A stretch of 34,659 nt of DNA, from positions 1 through 34,659 of the forward strand of contig VXSV01000013.1 of assembly GCA_009837815.1 (NCBI GenBank). Reading direction: 5' to 3'. Under the pieces are notes generated by a model. It ran no database searches. It saw only the letters and a program-made list of their open reading frames with translations, and was not told where the DNA came from. Position 1 is the first letter of the stretch, and the number at the start of each line of letters is the position of its first letter. This document shows positions 28,001 through 32,736 of this stretch, one piece after another. Origin of the DNA: Acidimicrobiia bacterium (GTDB lineage: Bacteria > Actinomycetota > Acidimicrobiia > Spongiisociales > ZC4RG35). The position numbers and the translations under genes are program-made.

Positions 28001-31000
28001 AGAGGATCCGGTATGCCCAGTTGACCGCCCGAGCACCGCCTGGCCTGTTCGGCGTATTGGCTGTCCGGTCGCAGCACAGTCAGAAAGGGCACTTGGCCGG
28101 CGCCGGTGTCGGACTTGAAATTGAGGTAGTAGGTTCCGGCGTCCAGCACCTCTCTGACCACAAAAGTGTGAACGGATGTCAACCTCAGCGGATACTCATA
28201 CCTGTACACGGCGACTTCCACCAGGTCACCGGACTGGTCCCACAACTCAACCGCTGTCTCGCCATATTGGCTGCTGCCGCTCCACTCGATCGGTGTCGGC
28301 TCCGCCAGCACAAGCCGGAACAGGCCGTCCGCATCCGGCATAGTGGTTCCACCGGCCACAACGTCCATCGGCAGGTGCGCCGCTTCGGCCCGGGTCGACG
28401 CCGGGACCGGTGATTCGTCCACATGCAGGACATAGGGCCCGGTGAATGCGGCGAAACCCGGAAAGATCTCTATGTAGTACCTTCCCGCGGGGAGCGAGGC
28501 GTGGAGAGCGAAATGCCTCACATTGGGTAGCAGATAGCCGGCTTGGTTGGGCACGACGACCTTTCCCGACTCGTCGAGTATCCGACCGAGCACTTCTAAC
28601 GCGGACGACTCGACATGAGCGGATATGGTGGTTGCTGCGGGGAGAACCAACTCGAAGAAGTCCCTATCCAGGGCCGACGCGAAGAAGTCTGTCGACAAAA
28701 CCCCTCTTGTCCTGCTCCCGAGGGTCACAGTCCTGGCATCGGCGAGGCCGGTGGTGTCCGCCGATATATGGACGTGCAGTGTGTAAGGCCCCATGGCATC
28801 AAAAGAGCCAGGCAGGATCCTGAAAAAATAGGTACCGGGGGTGACCCTGCCCAACATCGTGGAAGAGAAGACGAGAGGCGGGTTTCGGCTGTTGCCGTCA
28901 CTGCGGGTCAGCTCTGTCAACGTAGCCGTGCCACCGCTGGTCGATATGCTGTACTCGGAGTCCTCGGTGACGGTGAACTTGTAGAAATCGACATCGAAAG
29001 AGGAACTCAGTTCGGCATGCAGAGGCACATCGCTTTGGACGGTCGTAGCCGTGGCGACCGTTTCACCCGGGTCGGCCGGCGTGCCCGCCACCGCGGATGA
29101 CCAATCACTTCTCAGAGAAGCGGTGCGCGCCCGGACCGCCACATCGTATGAGGTGCCGTCGGTCAACCCGCCTATCACCGCGGTCGGGTTCCATCCCTCC
29201 CAGGCGTCGCCCACCACCGTCCAGGCGGAGTCGTCGTTCTTGGAGGTGGAACTCGACTCGATGTAGCGGATGTCATAGCCGACGATCCCCGTGGCGAGCA
29301 CCGGAGGCGTCCAAGCCACCGTCAACGACCCTTCACCCTCAACCACATGTCGCACCATGGGCGCCTCGAGAGACTCATCGTCGACGACGGTCACCGTCAC
29401 CGTGCATGTCGTCGCCGCCGAACAGTGCGGTTCCGACGCGTCGAACACACCGGGGGTTGCGGTCAGGGTCACGACGAACGTCTCGTTGCCCTCTTCGGTG
29501 GTGTCCGAACACACCGAGATGATCTCCAGCGAATGCTCAGGGGTTCCGGCGGTCAGGGTCTGAGCGGTGGGCGCGTCGTTGTCGAAGTCGACGCCGGCGG
29601 CCGAGCAATCCGATCCACCCGTGGCGGTACCGTCGGCCAACGCCGTGGTCACCGACACATCGATGAGGGGATCGCCTGACAGCTCTATGCTCGCCGAGCC
29701 CGCCTCCTCGGCAACCCACACCCTCGCCGGGGCGACCACCTGCGCCCGGGTGTGGCCGTACACCTGAAGCGACCACGATTTGACCGTGGTCGGGTCGCCG
29801 CCGCTGACCCCGTCGGTAATGCGAAGCCTCCAGGTTCCCCTCGGATCCTCTCCCAGATGGCGAGTGGTGCTCATCACCGCCGTTCCCGAGACGTCGCATT
29901 CACCCCCGAAGGGACACCTGGAGATCGGCACACTGAGTTTGGAGGTGTTTCCCGATGGGGACACCAGCTCGATGTCCAGGTGACGAAAGTGCGGCGCCTC
30001 GATGTCGAAGGTCACCTCCACATGCTCTGTGAAGGTCACCGAACCGGCGATCTCAATCGAGCTCTCCGCCGGGGTGGTCTGCAGGGCGGCCACCGTGAAC
30101 GTAGTGTTCTGGGTGGACGAAGTCGATTTCTCGGCGGGAAGCGGCTTCCAGTCCACCGCCAACCCCACGGCCCGTTCGGCGTCCACCACCCCGAACCCGA
30201 ACTTGTGGCTGTATCGGTAGGTCTGCGAGGGGTCCCTGTACTTGGGCGCCCCGGTCTCCCAGCTGCCGTCCGCACTGCTCACCACCCGCGCCGAGTCGGC
30301 CAGGATCAGCTTGGTGTCACGCCACGACAGCTCACGGTTGGCGGCCCGCACCAACGCCGCCACACCCGAAACCATCGGAGTCGCCGCCTTGGGACCTCTG
30401 AACGGAAAACCCTCCGGATTGTCCAGGTACCGGTTCACGGTGTGGGTGGTGGCGATTCCCCGGCCTCCCTCACCCAGCGAAGGTGCGCACACCCATAGAT
30501 TGGGACCCTGGTTCGACTCGGGATTGTGGCCGCCCTCATGGTCCACCCCGCAGACAGCCGCGAAACCTCGGTAGTTCAGATAGGGACTGTTGGACGCATA
30601 CCCCCCGAACATTCCCTCGTTGCCGGCCGATTGGATCTGCAGCGTCCCCCGGCCGCCGTCCCCGATGGTTCTGGACGTGTCCAGCGCCGCTTTGACCGCA
30701 TCCGACAGTACCTCTCGGGGCGCTACCTGCGCCGGACTCCAACTGTGGTTGCGGATCGAAACCTGGGCGGCGTTGAGCGAAAAGGCCTCGCTGTCCGCGT
30801 TGGCGGCGGTCTGTTGATGGCCGTGACCCAGGTACTGGTAGGCGGAGATCGTGGCCCGGGGCGCCACTCCCACCAACCCCACCCCGTTGTCCCGGGCGCC
30901 GATGATCCCGGCCACCGCGGTGCCGTCTCCCAGCGTCTCATGCAGCAGCTCCTCGGCCGGGTCGTTCCCGAACGCGCTGCCGCTTCCGGTCAGATCGAAG

Positions 31001-32736
31001 TTTTCTCTCAGGTCGGCGTGCAGGTAATTGATCCCCTCGTCGACCACCATCACGTTGATCCCCGCCCCTTTGGTGGTCCGCCACGCGTTGCCGAGGTTGA
31101 TGTCCTCCCCCGGATGGGCGGTGTTCAGCAGATACCACTGACAGCCGTGCAGATGGTCGCCGACCCCGAGTTGTCCGTACGGGCATTGGCGCGCCTGTCG
31201 GGCGTATCGGTGGTCGGGCTGCAGAAGGGTCAGGAACTCCCCGCTTTTGCCCGCAGTCTCGAACTTGACGTTGAGATAGTATGTTCCGGCGTCCAGAACC
31301 TCTCGGATCACAAAGGTGGGTGTCGTGGACACCTCCTCGGGGACCTTGTGCACGCTGACCGGAAGCGGATCGCCGTTGGAGTCCTGCAATTCGACGGTCA
31401 TCTCGTCGACCGTGCTGCTGCCGCTCAGATCAATCGGGGTCTGTTCGGTCAGCACGATTCTGAACAGCGCGTCCGAGTCCTGCGCGGCGGTCCCTCCCGC
31501 CACGACGTGCATGGGCAGGTCCACCGCATCGGTGCGGGTGGCGGCCGACGTCGGAGACTGGTTGACCCGCAGGAAATAGGGCACACTGTCGGGGAAGCTC
31601 CCTTGCTGGAGCTTGATGTAGTAGGTTCCTGCATCAAGGGAGGCGCGGAGGGCGAAGTCATACCAGTTGGGTTCCAGGTAGCCGTCATTGTTGTCGGTGA
31701 CCACGGTTCCCATCGAATCGAGTATCTGGCCCTCCATTCCACCTGTGTAGGGGGTTTCGACATGGGCGGAGACGGTGGTGGCGGTGGGAAGGATCAGTTT
31801 GTAGTAGTCGTAGTCCTTGAGAAATAAGCCCGTGTTCTTCGAGACCCCGGGTGTTATGTCTCCCAGTGTCACGGTCCTGGCGTCGGCGGTACCGGTGGTG
31901 TCCCCTGCCAGGTGAAGATGCACGGCGTAGGGCCCCGCGCCCTCCCACAGATCGGTCACACTTTCGGATCGAGGGCCCGAGGTGACCTTGAAGAAATAGG
32001 TGCCGGCCTTCAGAGAGCCCGACATCATGAAATTGTTCGGTCCGGGTTCGAGTTCCCAGTTGTTGTCGGTTATCGGCGTGCTGTGGCTGGCGCCGTCGCT
32101 TTGGGTCAGCTCTCCCAACGTGTCGGTGTCCCCGGTCGTCCAAATGATGTACTCCACGGTCGAAGTTACGGTGAACGTATAGAAATCGACATCGGATGCG
32201 TCACCCAGTTCGGCATGCAGAGGCACATCCGGCTGAACCGTGGAGGCGCCTGCGAACGTGTCGCCGGGGTCGGTCGGTGTGCCCGCCATGGCGGTGGACC
32301 ACCCGCTGGTAACAGAGGAGGTACGAGCCCGGACCGCCACATCGTATGATGTCCCGTTGATCAACCCGCTCACCACCGCGGTCAGGTTCCCACCCGTCCA
32401 GACGTCGCTGTTGACCGTCCAGGCGGAGTCGTCGCTCTTGAAGGTGGAACTCGACTCGATGAAGCGAACGTCATAGCCGACTATTCCGGTAGCCCCCGCC
32501 GGCGCCGACCAGGCCACCGTCAACGACCAGTCCCCCTCAACCACCTGCTGCAACGTCGGCGCCCCCAGGGACTGGGCAGCCGACGGCGCCCCGAACGTCA
32601 GGCTCAGCGCCCACCCGGCCACCGCCAGCAGGGCCACCAGACCACCTCTCCACCAAGTGGGCGGCTTCAACCGATCCCCCCTCCCCAGGGGTAGGTCCTG
32701 CCGCTCAGCTGTGGCCCGCAGATCCCTATTCGACAA
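9772..32736 (-). CDS. Giant secreted protein: three subtilase modules plus a Calx-beta array (7654 residues)
   Basis: This uninterrupted frame starts at TTG 32736, inside the 3' end of the upstream lipoprotein gene (11-nt overlap); a stop lies 10 codons upstream in frame, with no ATG/GTG between. Residues 1-56 are a Sec signal peptide (basic start, hydrophobic core about 31-48, Ala-Gln-Ser before the cut). Three modules follow, each with FN3, three PPC-like beta domains, an S8 subtilase, a P/Homo B domain and a Calx-beta-like domain. The subtilase Asp residues are 566, 1620 and 3279. Modules 2 and 3 have His1656/Ser1830 and His3316/Ser3491; module 1 has Asp604 and Lys783 instead. Two copies of an unnamed domain (about 2167-2384 and 4340-4530) and about 30 Calx-beta repeats in all fill the rest. 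The end is a short helical Cys-containing segment and a Pro-Asp tail, with no LPXTG or membrane anchor. The likely role is an extracellular calcium-stabilised protease/adhesin. Substrate and processing are unknown. Confidence 0.95.
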   Translation of the reverse strand: MSNRDLRATAERQDLPLGRGDRLKPPTWWRGGLVALLAVAGWALSLTFGAPSAAQSLGAPTLQQVVEGDWSLTVAWSAPAGATGIVGYDVRFIESSSTFKSDDSAWTVNSDVWTGGNLTAVVSGLINGTSYDVAVRARTSSVTSGWSTAMAGTPTDPGDTFAGASTVQPDVPLHAELGDASDVDFYTFTVTSTVEYIIWTTGDTDTLGELTQSDGASHSTPITDNNWELEPGPNNFMMSGSLKAGTYFFKVTSGPRSESVTDLWEGAGPYAVHLHLAGDTTGTADARTVTLGDITPGVSKNTGLFLKDYDYYKLILPTATTVSAHVETPYTGGMEGQILDSMGTVVTDNNDGYLEPNWYDFALRASLDAGTYYIKLQQGSFPDSVPYFLRVNQSPTSAATRTDAVDLPMHVVAGGTAAQDSDALFRIVLTEQTPIDLSGSSTVDEMTVELQDSNGDPLPVSVHKVPEEVSTTPTFVIREVLDAGTYYLNVKFETAGKSGEFLTLLQPDHRYARQARQCPYGQLGVGDHLHGCQWYLLNTAHPGEDINLGNAWRTTKGAGINVMVVDEGINYLHADLRENFDLTGSGSAFGNDPAEELLHETLGDGTAVAGIIGARDNGVGLVGVAPRATISAYQYLGHGHQQTAANADSEAFSLNAAQVSIRNHSWSPAQVAPREVLSDAVKAALDTSRTIGDGGRGTLQIQSAGNEGMFGGYASNSPYLNYRGFAAVCGVDHEGGHNPESNQGPNLWVCAPSLGEGGRGIATTHTVNRYLDNPEGFPFRGPKAATPMVSGVAALVRAANRELSWRDTKLILADSARVVSSADGSWETGAPKYRDPSQTYRYSHKFGFGVVDAERAVGLAVDWKPLPAEKSTSSTQNTTFTVAALQTTPAESSIEIAGSVTFTEHVEVTFDIEAPHFRHLDIELVSPSGNTSKLSVPISRCPFGGECDVSGTAVMSTTRHLGEDPRGTWRLRITDGVSGGDPTTVKSWSLQVYGHTRAQVVAPARVWVAEEAGSASIELSGDPLIDVSVTTALADGTATGGSDCSAAGVDFDNDAPTAQTLTAGTPEHSLEIISVCSDTTEEGNETFVVTLTATPGVFDASEPHCSAATTCTVTVTVVDDESLEAPMVRHVVEGEGSLTVAWTPPVLATGIVGYDIRYIESSSTSKNDDSAWTVVGDAWEGWNPTAVIGGLTDGTSYDVAVRARTASLRSDWSSAVAGTPADPGETVATATTVQSDVPLHAELSSSFDVDFYKFTVTEDSEYSISTSGGTATLTELTRSDGNSRNPPLVFSSTMLGRVTPGTYFFRILPGSFDAMGPYTLHVHISADTTGLADARTVTLGSRTRGVLSTDFFASALDRDFFELVLPAATTISAHVESSALEVLGRILDESGKVVVPNQAGYLLPNVRHFALHASLPAGRYYIEIFPGFAAFTGPYVLHVDESPVPASTRAEAAHLPMDVVAGGTTMPDADGLFRLVLAEPTPIEWSGSSQYGETAVELWDQSGDLVEVAVYRYEYPLRLTSVHTFVVREVLDAGTYYLNFKSDTGAGQVPFLTVLRPDSQYAEQARRCSGGQLGIPDPLHGCQWHLHNTGQRGGVPGEDINLGEAWATTKGAGVTVTVVDDGLDYLHPDLRDNFDLARSGSAFGDPAEQLLEGNDHGTNVAGIIAARDNEKGLVGVAPRATVSAYQIFHVHGLITDLAGLIESFSLHAGDVSIRNHSWTPVQVAPREVLAAAVKTALDTSMTDGDGNRGTLQIMSAGNEGQSGGHSSFNPYLTHRSLAAVCGVDDQGAHAPYSTQGPNLWVCGPTEGDFRPGIATTKPEAGYELDFSGTSASTPIVSGVAALVRAANRELSWRDTKLILADSARVANSTDSSWETGAPKYSDPSQTYRYSHKFGFGVVDAERAVELALDWNPLPAEMSTSATQNTPFIVADQTPVKSSLQLDGSVTFVEHVEVTLGINAFSFRDLEIELESPSGTISELSVPFTCQLFVHECDVSGTTVMSSSRHLGEDPRGTWTLRITDTVGSGILTSVISWSLQIYGHTLEPVFVPAGVWVPEEGGSASIGLKGDPRAGASVSVTFADGTATGGSDCSTAGVDYDNDAPAAQTLTSGETEHSLNVITVCSENVADGDETFTVTLTASPGVFDSSPPHCSSSTTCTVKVTIVDDDMVVKVPTTWGLVPSGLAVGDRFRLLFRTSTTRDATATAIGEYDRFVRAAASATGAHDDLGNHAHRFKVFGSTEAVSARVHNGLWDGSGWVDGSTTVSSSGVPTYWLGGGKYAANYFELCAFGDLSAGEKTALENRFHYANIRSESGAAETIDRDPFTGTGQSCETRENLFLGAPTDVGHGAAGAATAGGDAWDFSPWSEGSRAGSESGPLYALSPVFTVSSDPTVDLVVAPTSVTEGGSVAVSVTISAAQSQDITIPLAFTDDAATKNTDYTPISGLVIPANMTSSAATMLSTTHDDIYEKDEKFTISLGALPATVQAGVATAAEVTITDDADRPEMSIAWTGGATTVEEGAAASFTVTADRASSFDQGIAVSTLDGSAAPLAEGDADYAALSGATVTMTAGSTTAVGTVNVTEDRLDEAAREQFRVELDTPPSSADYTIAAGNRRSGDIGIIDQDPTQVTLTVVGGAAAVAENGGEKVITVETGRAMEGSESLTVALDLKGTAAAGTDYTLSTTCAGGVTCDFSDPADPTITFTSGGRTVSVTLTATQDTTDEGNHETVTVGLGALTTGDWSNLDGGGAHQVRPTTFAIIDDDLPQSLAAPTVRHVVAGEGSLTVAWAPPTPAAGIVGYDVRHIESSSTSKNDDSAWTVVADAWKGDGLAAAVSGLTDGTSYDVAVRARTASLTGDWSAAVAATPAEAGSTVAGAATLHSDVPLHAALSSATDVDFYTFTVTTTSKYVIRTTGDTDTLGELTLSDGTSRSPRITHNNEGGGEEYPNNFTLFGAITPGTYFFKVTPGPEAASFTHLWNGTGNYTLHLHLSEDTTGRSDARTVMLGDKTAGQLTATVLTPDSDFFELYLPTATTISAHVGLPSFDIFGQILDSSGNLVTPHRPGFLEPAGSQVALRASLPAGTYYIQLVQGLQLRDEPYSLYVNESPGPAPTRGEAVNLPRHVVGGGTAAHDSDALFRLDLTERTPIEWSGSSRIDEMVVELQNPDGDPLAVSVYQDTHDRVSETVHTFLIREVLDAGTYYLNVKFNNPQSTGEFLTLWHTAPGYEWKARLCPTAQQGVSDPLFGCQWYLHNAGQLGGAQGEDINLGDAWTTTKGAGVTVTVVDEGIDYRHAELRENFDLDTSGSAFGDPADVLPIQDTDHGTQVAGIIAARDNGVGIVGVAPRATISAYQAFSPDGRIADLAGLVEAFSLHAGEVSIRNHSWGPIKVTPVTTLPAVIRAALDMSRTIGDGGRGTLQISSAGNNGQEGDYTSYDRYLNYRGVVAVCGVDDQGDIYTHSNRGPNLWVCAPTDNGPGRWGIAATLSRNRYWMGFSGTSASAPIVSGVAALVRAANRELSWRDTKLILADSARVVSSTDSSWADGASKYSYPSQTYRYSHKFGFGVVDAQRAVALAVAWTPLPAEMSTSATQSTTFTVDSQTPTVQSSLQLDGSVSFVEHVEVTLDISSSFFRDLDIDLVSPSGTISELSVPFGCTFGIHQCDLVGTTVMSSSRHLGEDPRGTWTLRITDTVGNAIPTTVNSWSLQVYGHEKRQLTTKALLTVAPAKVTEGGSFTYTIGLDRAPGTGNRVTVNFNTADGTATAGEDYTPLPGGGQVAVSFGPTETSKTVTVNTLRGVVGHDEPEETLRAWISEATLYVGSDLEGTSLTMDPQMVSVTIDDHPADVTDLWLEAAAPGVVKNGASAQLVARIANPLSSNINVRVKIRRPQQKNLDFYGMSVPRAAAGRITTGQKELTISAGETSASIDLPTPDDDSSGYGFFEVIRQGKAPSGTTWRPAERGGTTAYFVIEPDAEQDTIYLVAEPEAPEEGETVRLSAHLAQGSVAGGRIKVVVEAVGGGGAGDSDFTLADGVLSIGKNKQSSSTSARDSGEITIAEDGDYDPGETISLTVTSTQPQSTVLAPALTIRNTTPVTAGLEFTDSNEDGVVAEGGSVGVTVTLARALTSGETVDVVLRLPHDTAGTILGDATLGSAGGTGFSVTSPLADVTRSDPDTNLQVTYRELTVRFDGAGAQTGALTLTFGDDGKTADPMLVVPLRIVGVTATGLDEEVAAGVKSTLLIEVETEGVRITPLTSEIAEGGTASYEVSLRTDPAGAVTVSLTSDNQAVATVDKALLTFNSSNYSIPQRVMVTAEQDGDGFDDIAAITHAVTGYGDVTAGPRFEVVVRDDDIPHYIVPDDWGLIPNGVSAGESFRLVAVTSQPTEASSDHVEFYNTFVERLVGAGHTDIRNYAKGFRAWLSTEEVDGRDNTHTDPTGDGTGHPVYWLGTDSRVADDNSGLYGDGTGGWAASGAGRDEKGEEVPADTAVWWGSGTDGTKLTKQYVETDSGPIRLTDIGNPTDPSTERSGPKTSNRVLAISPLLTVDVTPEITLRVNRHAVTEGASVTLTVVADPAPLSDLTVNLSVAEQPGADFVAAGLEGDQTVTITGGASSATFILPITGDSLDEADSVVEANLAPGDRYTVASPSGALIFTGDDDPTSVTITGASTALTEGNTRTFTLGVGRAMQSSESLVAPLTFGGTAQHRTDYTIACPDPLPSGVTCQNFGTTGTPEVTFAAAFIGTAATSVTITLTATDDSLAETGGETVNIGVGTVTTFADLSGGVGTPTDSFAEFRIDDASLPDLSLSFPESDTSVTEGGTVKVRVTSDQQIANAALAFTFDAAGSTGFAVTHSGTESIAIGAATADLTVAVTENSADTSAGTATFTLTDGTDYNLGTGSLTLPIVDNDATVVSLTGTAAEVIEGGNTATFTVSIPRALATGETLPVPISIAGTAMRNTDYTLSCAAATGVACANLNSGAATVTFTGQAGAATSVTVTLTTADASTVTDGETAVISLGALDASTGTGLGGGAAAHGTDTSVTFTLKDMPIPGVAITVPDVGLVGLLEDHSAAASGSYSVMLTADPGAEVVVTVTSGDTGAVTVDTDQDNSGNQSTLTFTSSGSGIWSTPQTVTVEAVGDDDSAGERVTITHRAVVSSDDTNAYHGIDINDVTAVVVDDEQTAQTVTVGGGGSDSLDLYGSGAGGDIMELFEGETEVYFFTSSTLLTSSGAGELDTGDDTSATYGASGDYLVYDRDGAAVADTSAVTGFNHADGVYRFTVVANDDSTTESDETFTVTVSDDDADGDQAFAADFTLKDGSRPVVSIAAGSSPVTEGTAATFTLTAAPAPSADITVNVDVTQSGSYATSGQTGTRMVTIGTAGTATLSVGTDDDEADEAAGSITAAIAAGSGYRVGSPRAATVGVNDNDIPVVSIADATTVTEGTALSFTVTASPAPSADITVSLGVTDAANADFITSANETGRTVTIGTSGTATFTLATTADDLDEPNGPVTVTVNTGSGYNPSAAPANSATGTVKDDDATSVTLTGSTAAVTEGDTKTFTLSIGRRLGTPDTTETLTVPLTFGGDAPAATRNTDYTLACASATGVTCSNLNSGSATVQFQGDSTRSAMSVTITLTATADNLAESTHEKVNIGAGTPTGSASLGGGAATPTDNFGQFEIRDPPTVYFSSATYSGTEGTAITVTVNISPTRSSATSVPFTYTLGSAGAGDYRVSGTPSIAAGESSTTYTITAVQDTIVEASETLTIGFGTLPSGVLEGSPKSATVTIADDGDEATVQIARTSAASVTEGGNATFLLTADQTVETPVTVNLDISETFPAGVVGAEGYDYVTAATATAVIPAGGDRVTYTMATAGDTVDEPNGTVAVGIASGTRYSAGTNASASVAVIDDDLTTVTLTGDATDLEEGSSRDFTLEIGRSMYDGESIDFDFGFAGTATVQTDYTLACESPLPSGITCGDFSSTRPTVTFQGDDRTEDGLGVVVSDTSLTLTLAAVENDDNADSDLTNDPAETANLNMRRIEWNAAAAGTTALAATPSNMRTFTDSFGEFRIVNPSKPTFKFGRSTYSVAEGSSVTVTVNFNPVDTVSRTITVSTSTGTAGSGDFTAISSQDVTFAVGETSKTVTVQTTQDTVVEADETFTIALGAAPSGTQKGTPSTATVTITDTDTVPVTISDAGSGQITEGGTRDFTVTALGTLETDVTVNLGIEEDSVGDADFVTAETATVVIASGSTSATFTLQTVDDGVDEPNGEVTVSVVDGGRVDGGALRMTTPTLFESTVVVNDNDNTAVTLAGSSAALVEGQDRTFTVTIGRGMYDGEALTVVLSVGGTATRGAEGGQNVDYTLTCESPLPTGVTCTNLDSGMPNIAFAGTGADQSASSVTLTISAADDGPGDSGETVTVGVNALRQTNIGVGAATDNFDQFVINDRPLDPAVSFSAAAYSVGEADAPDNALTVRVNIAPTRSRNTRVNIITTHGTASAADWATLPPATVTIPGGASSATFVMRTRQDSAKEGPEYTDITIGASLPSGVVLGSPSTARVTIADDEGCTGTEASPCVKVEVDAATVSEGGTVTLTFTADPAPAATTTINYTVTEQDSSNDYIAAADEGEETVQITAGTTTATATIAVVQDGVNAGDPPGTEGDGAVSVTLGSGTGYQQETLRPVSVTIHDDDPTRVFLRWQDRSATHMVEGVSYDFYLELGRQLVTPEVLTIPFVFGGDAVFGADYTVACPPARFHNMRVSCNFANTPPAITITGGAPDGDVVGAASLLMKRFLRVTADSVTEPMAESITITPDVDATSGTNLRGGALLDSPFSSTVHEPPTTATVTFERAGFTVLESSDSTPIVLRLSTPLSADLTVPIDIADQGLTSGDDYTFPHKVVIPAGALLSDFTIDVDDDAEPEVNEQLTMTIDPTRLPNSPTVVTLGANGSATLTVIDDDPLPVRLGATSPSITEGGPGGAITVTLGRPLQTGESLTVPLTIGGVASQDTDYTITAETETGVTYSGVGTADVTIVFAPGADRATLSVTPLDDDADEQGGESLAITMGTISFTKANNGNPDPVTPRTRLDLKIFDPSKQFAALTLRSTGGKEGPSDFYVAEGGVGTLRVSLNGPTADVVGTVTVTGGGQHLTITSGASLLFTPTSYQDKVVTLQGAEDSATNPEDTVNLRIQLSSTDSEYNNRMFNQRVRVLDNDTEITIRMQTTLVSDAEGNGAYKVYFVTNRRAPVEIPAALMDVAFTSTAGDFTACDERGVNPICPGDWDMDWQIQPISVGGNRGYVWMTSRDDNRVERDTTATGRLSLSGALPNISVDTGRNTFTVHHTDDDGLRAIIYRDARRGHVLHFSKPRDFDLTLELQAKDGPNPPPQTLGPDIRQVVLGDLDALSGIVLRTPSGFRISRSGWFRGADGIVLLAHNDGVPAGFAAFRRSSAPAGDIPPGGFPQDQIVVMEQGQPAQPPTTPRISITGTGDVTEGDQATFTIGADPAPITDLTVTLGVIEIHGKGADRVLFVSRPTVTIPAGKNSTTYTHSTHDDQQDLGGGTLTVAVVSRAGYTVSASQGSVSPTITDDDATTDTPSAFVPDADLIAAVTAEADAHANPAAAARLRRIVAGMTGAEGGYTAAQCRSTAADHGVTDVWKPWCDEIERRENWTPPTPDPDPD
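11926..16498 (-). repeat. Four higher-order A-B-C triads of Calx-beta repeats
   Basis: Inside the array three repeat types recur in fixed order. Type A is about 110-120 residues with Asp-Glu-Pro-Asn-Gly. Type B is about 140-160 residues with Asp-Tyr-Thr-Leu-x-Cys and Gly-Val-Thr-Cys. Type C is about 110 residues with Ser-Gly-Val-x-x-Gly-Ser-Pro. Triads span about 15420-16498, 14240-15415, 13080-14235 and 11926-13080, about 1.1-1.2 kb each. Boundaries are approximate. Confidence 0.7.
19145..19722 (-). other. Unnamed extracellular domain, copy 2
   Basis: This second, more diverged copy of the Trp-Gly-Leu-(Val/Ile)-Pro domain lies inside the Calx-beta array. It shares the opening Trp-Gly-Leu-Ile-Pro-Asn-Gly, Phe-Arg-Leu, Tyr-x-x-Phe-Val, His-Thr-Asp-Ile, Ser-Thr-Glu, Pro-Val-Tyr-Trp-Leu-Gly and a closing Ile-Ser-Pro-Leu with copy 1. 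The Cys pair of copy 1 is absent. Confidence 0.6.
21681..21766. repeat. 86-bp exact direct repeat, copy A
   Basis: Every base matches 26667-26752. It encodes the Gly-Glu-Asp-Pro-Arg-Gly-Thr-Trp core of the module 3 P domain. Third-codon positions are identical too, so selection on protein alone does not explain it. Confidence 0.95.
24290..24338. repeat. 49-bp exact direct repeat in the FN3 domains
   Basis: This stretch in the FN3 domain of module 3 is identical to 29216-29264 in module 2. The module 1 copy, near 32410-32460, is similar but not identical. It supports recent duplication or gene conversion between modules 2 and 3. Confidence 0.85.
25583..26238 (-). other. Unnamed extracellular domain, copy 1
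   Basis: This is a domain of about 215 residues between module 2 and the next Calx-beta repeats. It starts at Trp-Gly-Leu-Val-Pro-Ser-Gly with Phe-Arg-Leu shortly after. It has a Phe-Val helix, His-Arg-Phe, Ser-Thr-Glu, Val-Pro-Thr-Tyr-Trp-Leu-Gly-Gly and a Cys pair near the end, and closes on Leu-Ser-Pro-Val-Phe. I cannot name the family. A second copy lies at 19145-19722. Confidence 0.6.
26240..29373 (-). other. Subtilase module 2, intact triad
   Basis: Within the giant protein (about residues 1122-2166): the same order of FN3, three PPC-like domains, subtilase (about 1597-1909), P domain (about 1912-2038) and a Calx-beta-like domain. All catalytic boxes are present: Val-Val-Asp-Asp-Gly (Asp1620), Asp-His-Gly-Thr-Asn-Val-Ala-Gly (His1656) and Ser-Gly-Thr-Ser-Ala-Ser-Thr-Pro (Ser1830), with the Ser-Ala-Gly-Asn oxyanion segment. 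An active serine protease is expected. Confidence 0.88.
26667..26752. repeat. 86-bp exact direct repeat, copy B
   Basis: This is the partner of 21681-21766, in the P domain of module 2. Recombination between the copies would delete about 5 kb in frame (4986 bp, a multiple of 3), removing one module equivalent. Confidence 0.95.
29375..32568 (-). other. Subtilase module 1, catalytically degenerate
   Basis: Within the giant protein (about residues 57-1120): FN3 (57-155), three PPC-like domains (about 156-525), subtilase (about 543-865), P domain (about 866-995, with His-Leu-Gly-Glu-Asp-Pro-Arg-Gly-Thr-Trp) and a four-Cys Calx-beta-like domain. The Asp-box is kept (Val-Val-Asp-Glu-Gly, Asp566). 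The His-box reads Gly-Asp-Gly-Thr-Ala-Val-Ala-Gly, so Asp604 replaces the catalytic His. The Ser-box reads Gly-Pro-Lys-Ala-Ala-Thr-Pro, so Lys783 replaces the nucleophile. The oxyanion-hole Asn in Ser-Ala-Gly-Asn-Glu-Gly is kept. This domain should fold but not cleave. Confidence 0.85.

Noticed and set aside
9772-32736. Three separate protease genes rather than one
   Set aside because: There is no stop codon, ribosome-binding site or signal peptide between the modules; a single frame runs through all of them.
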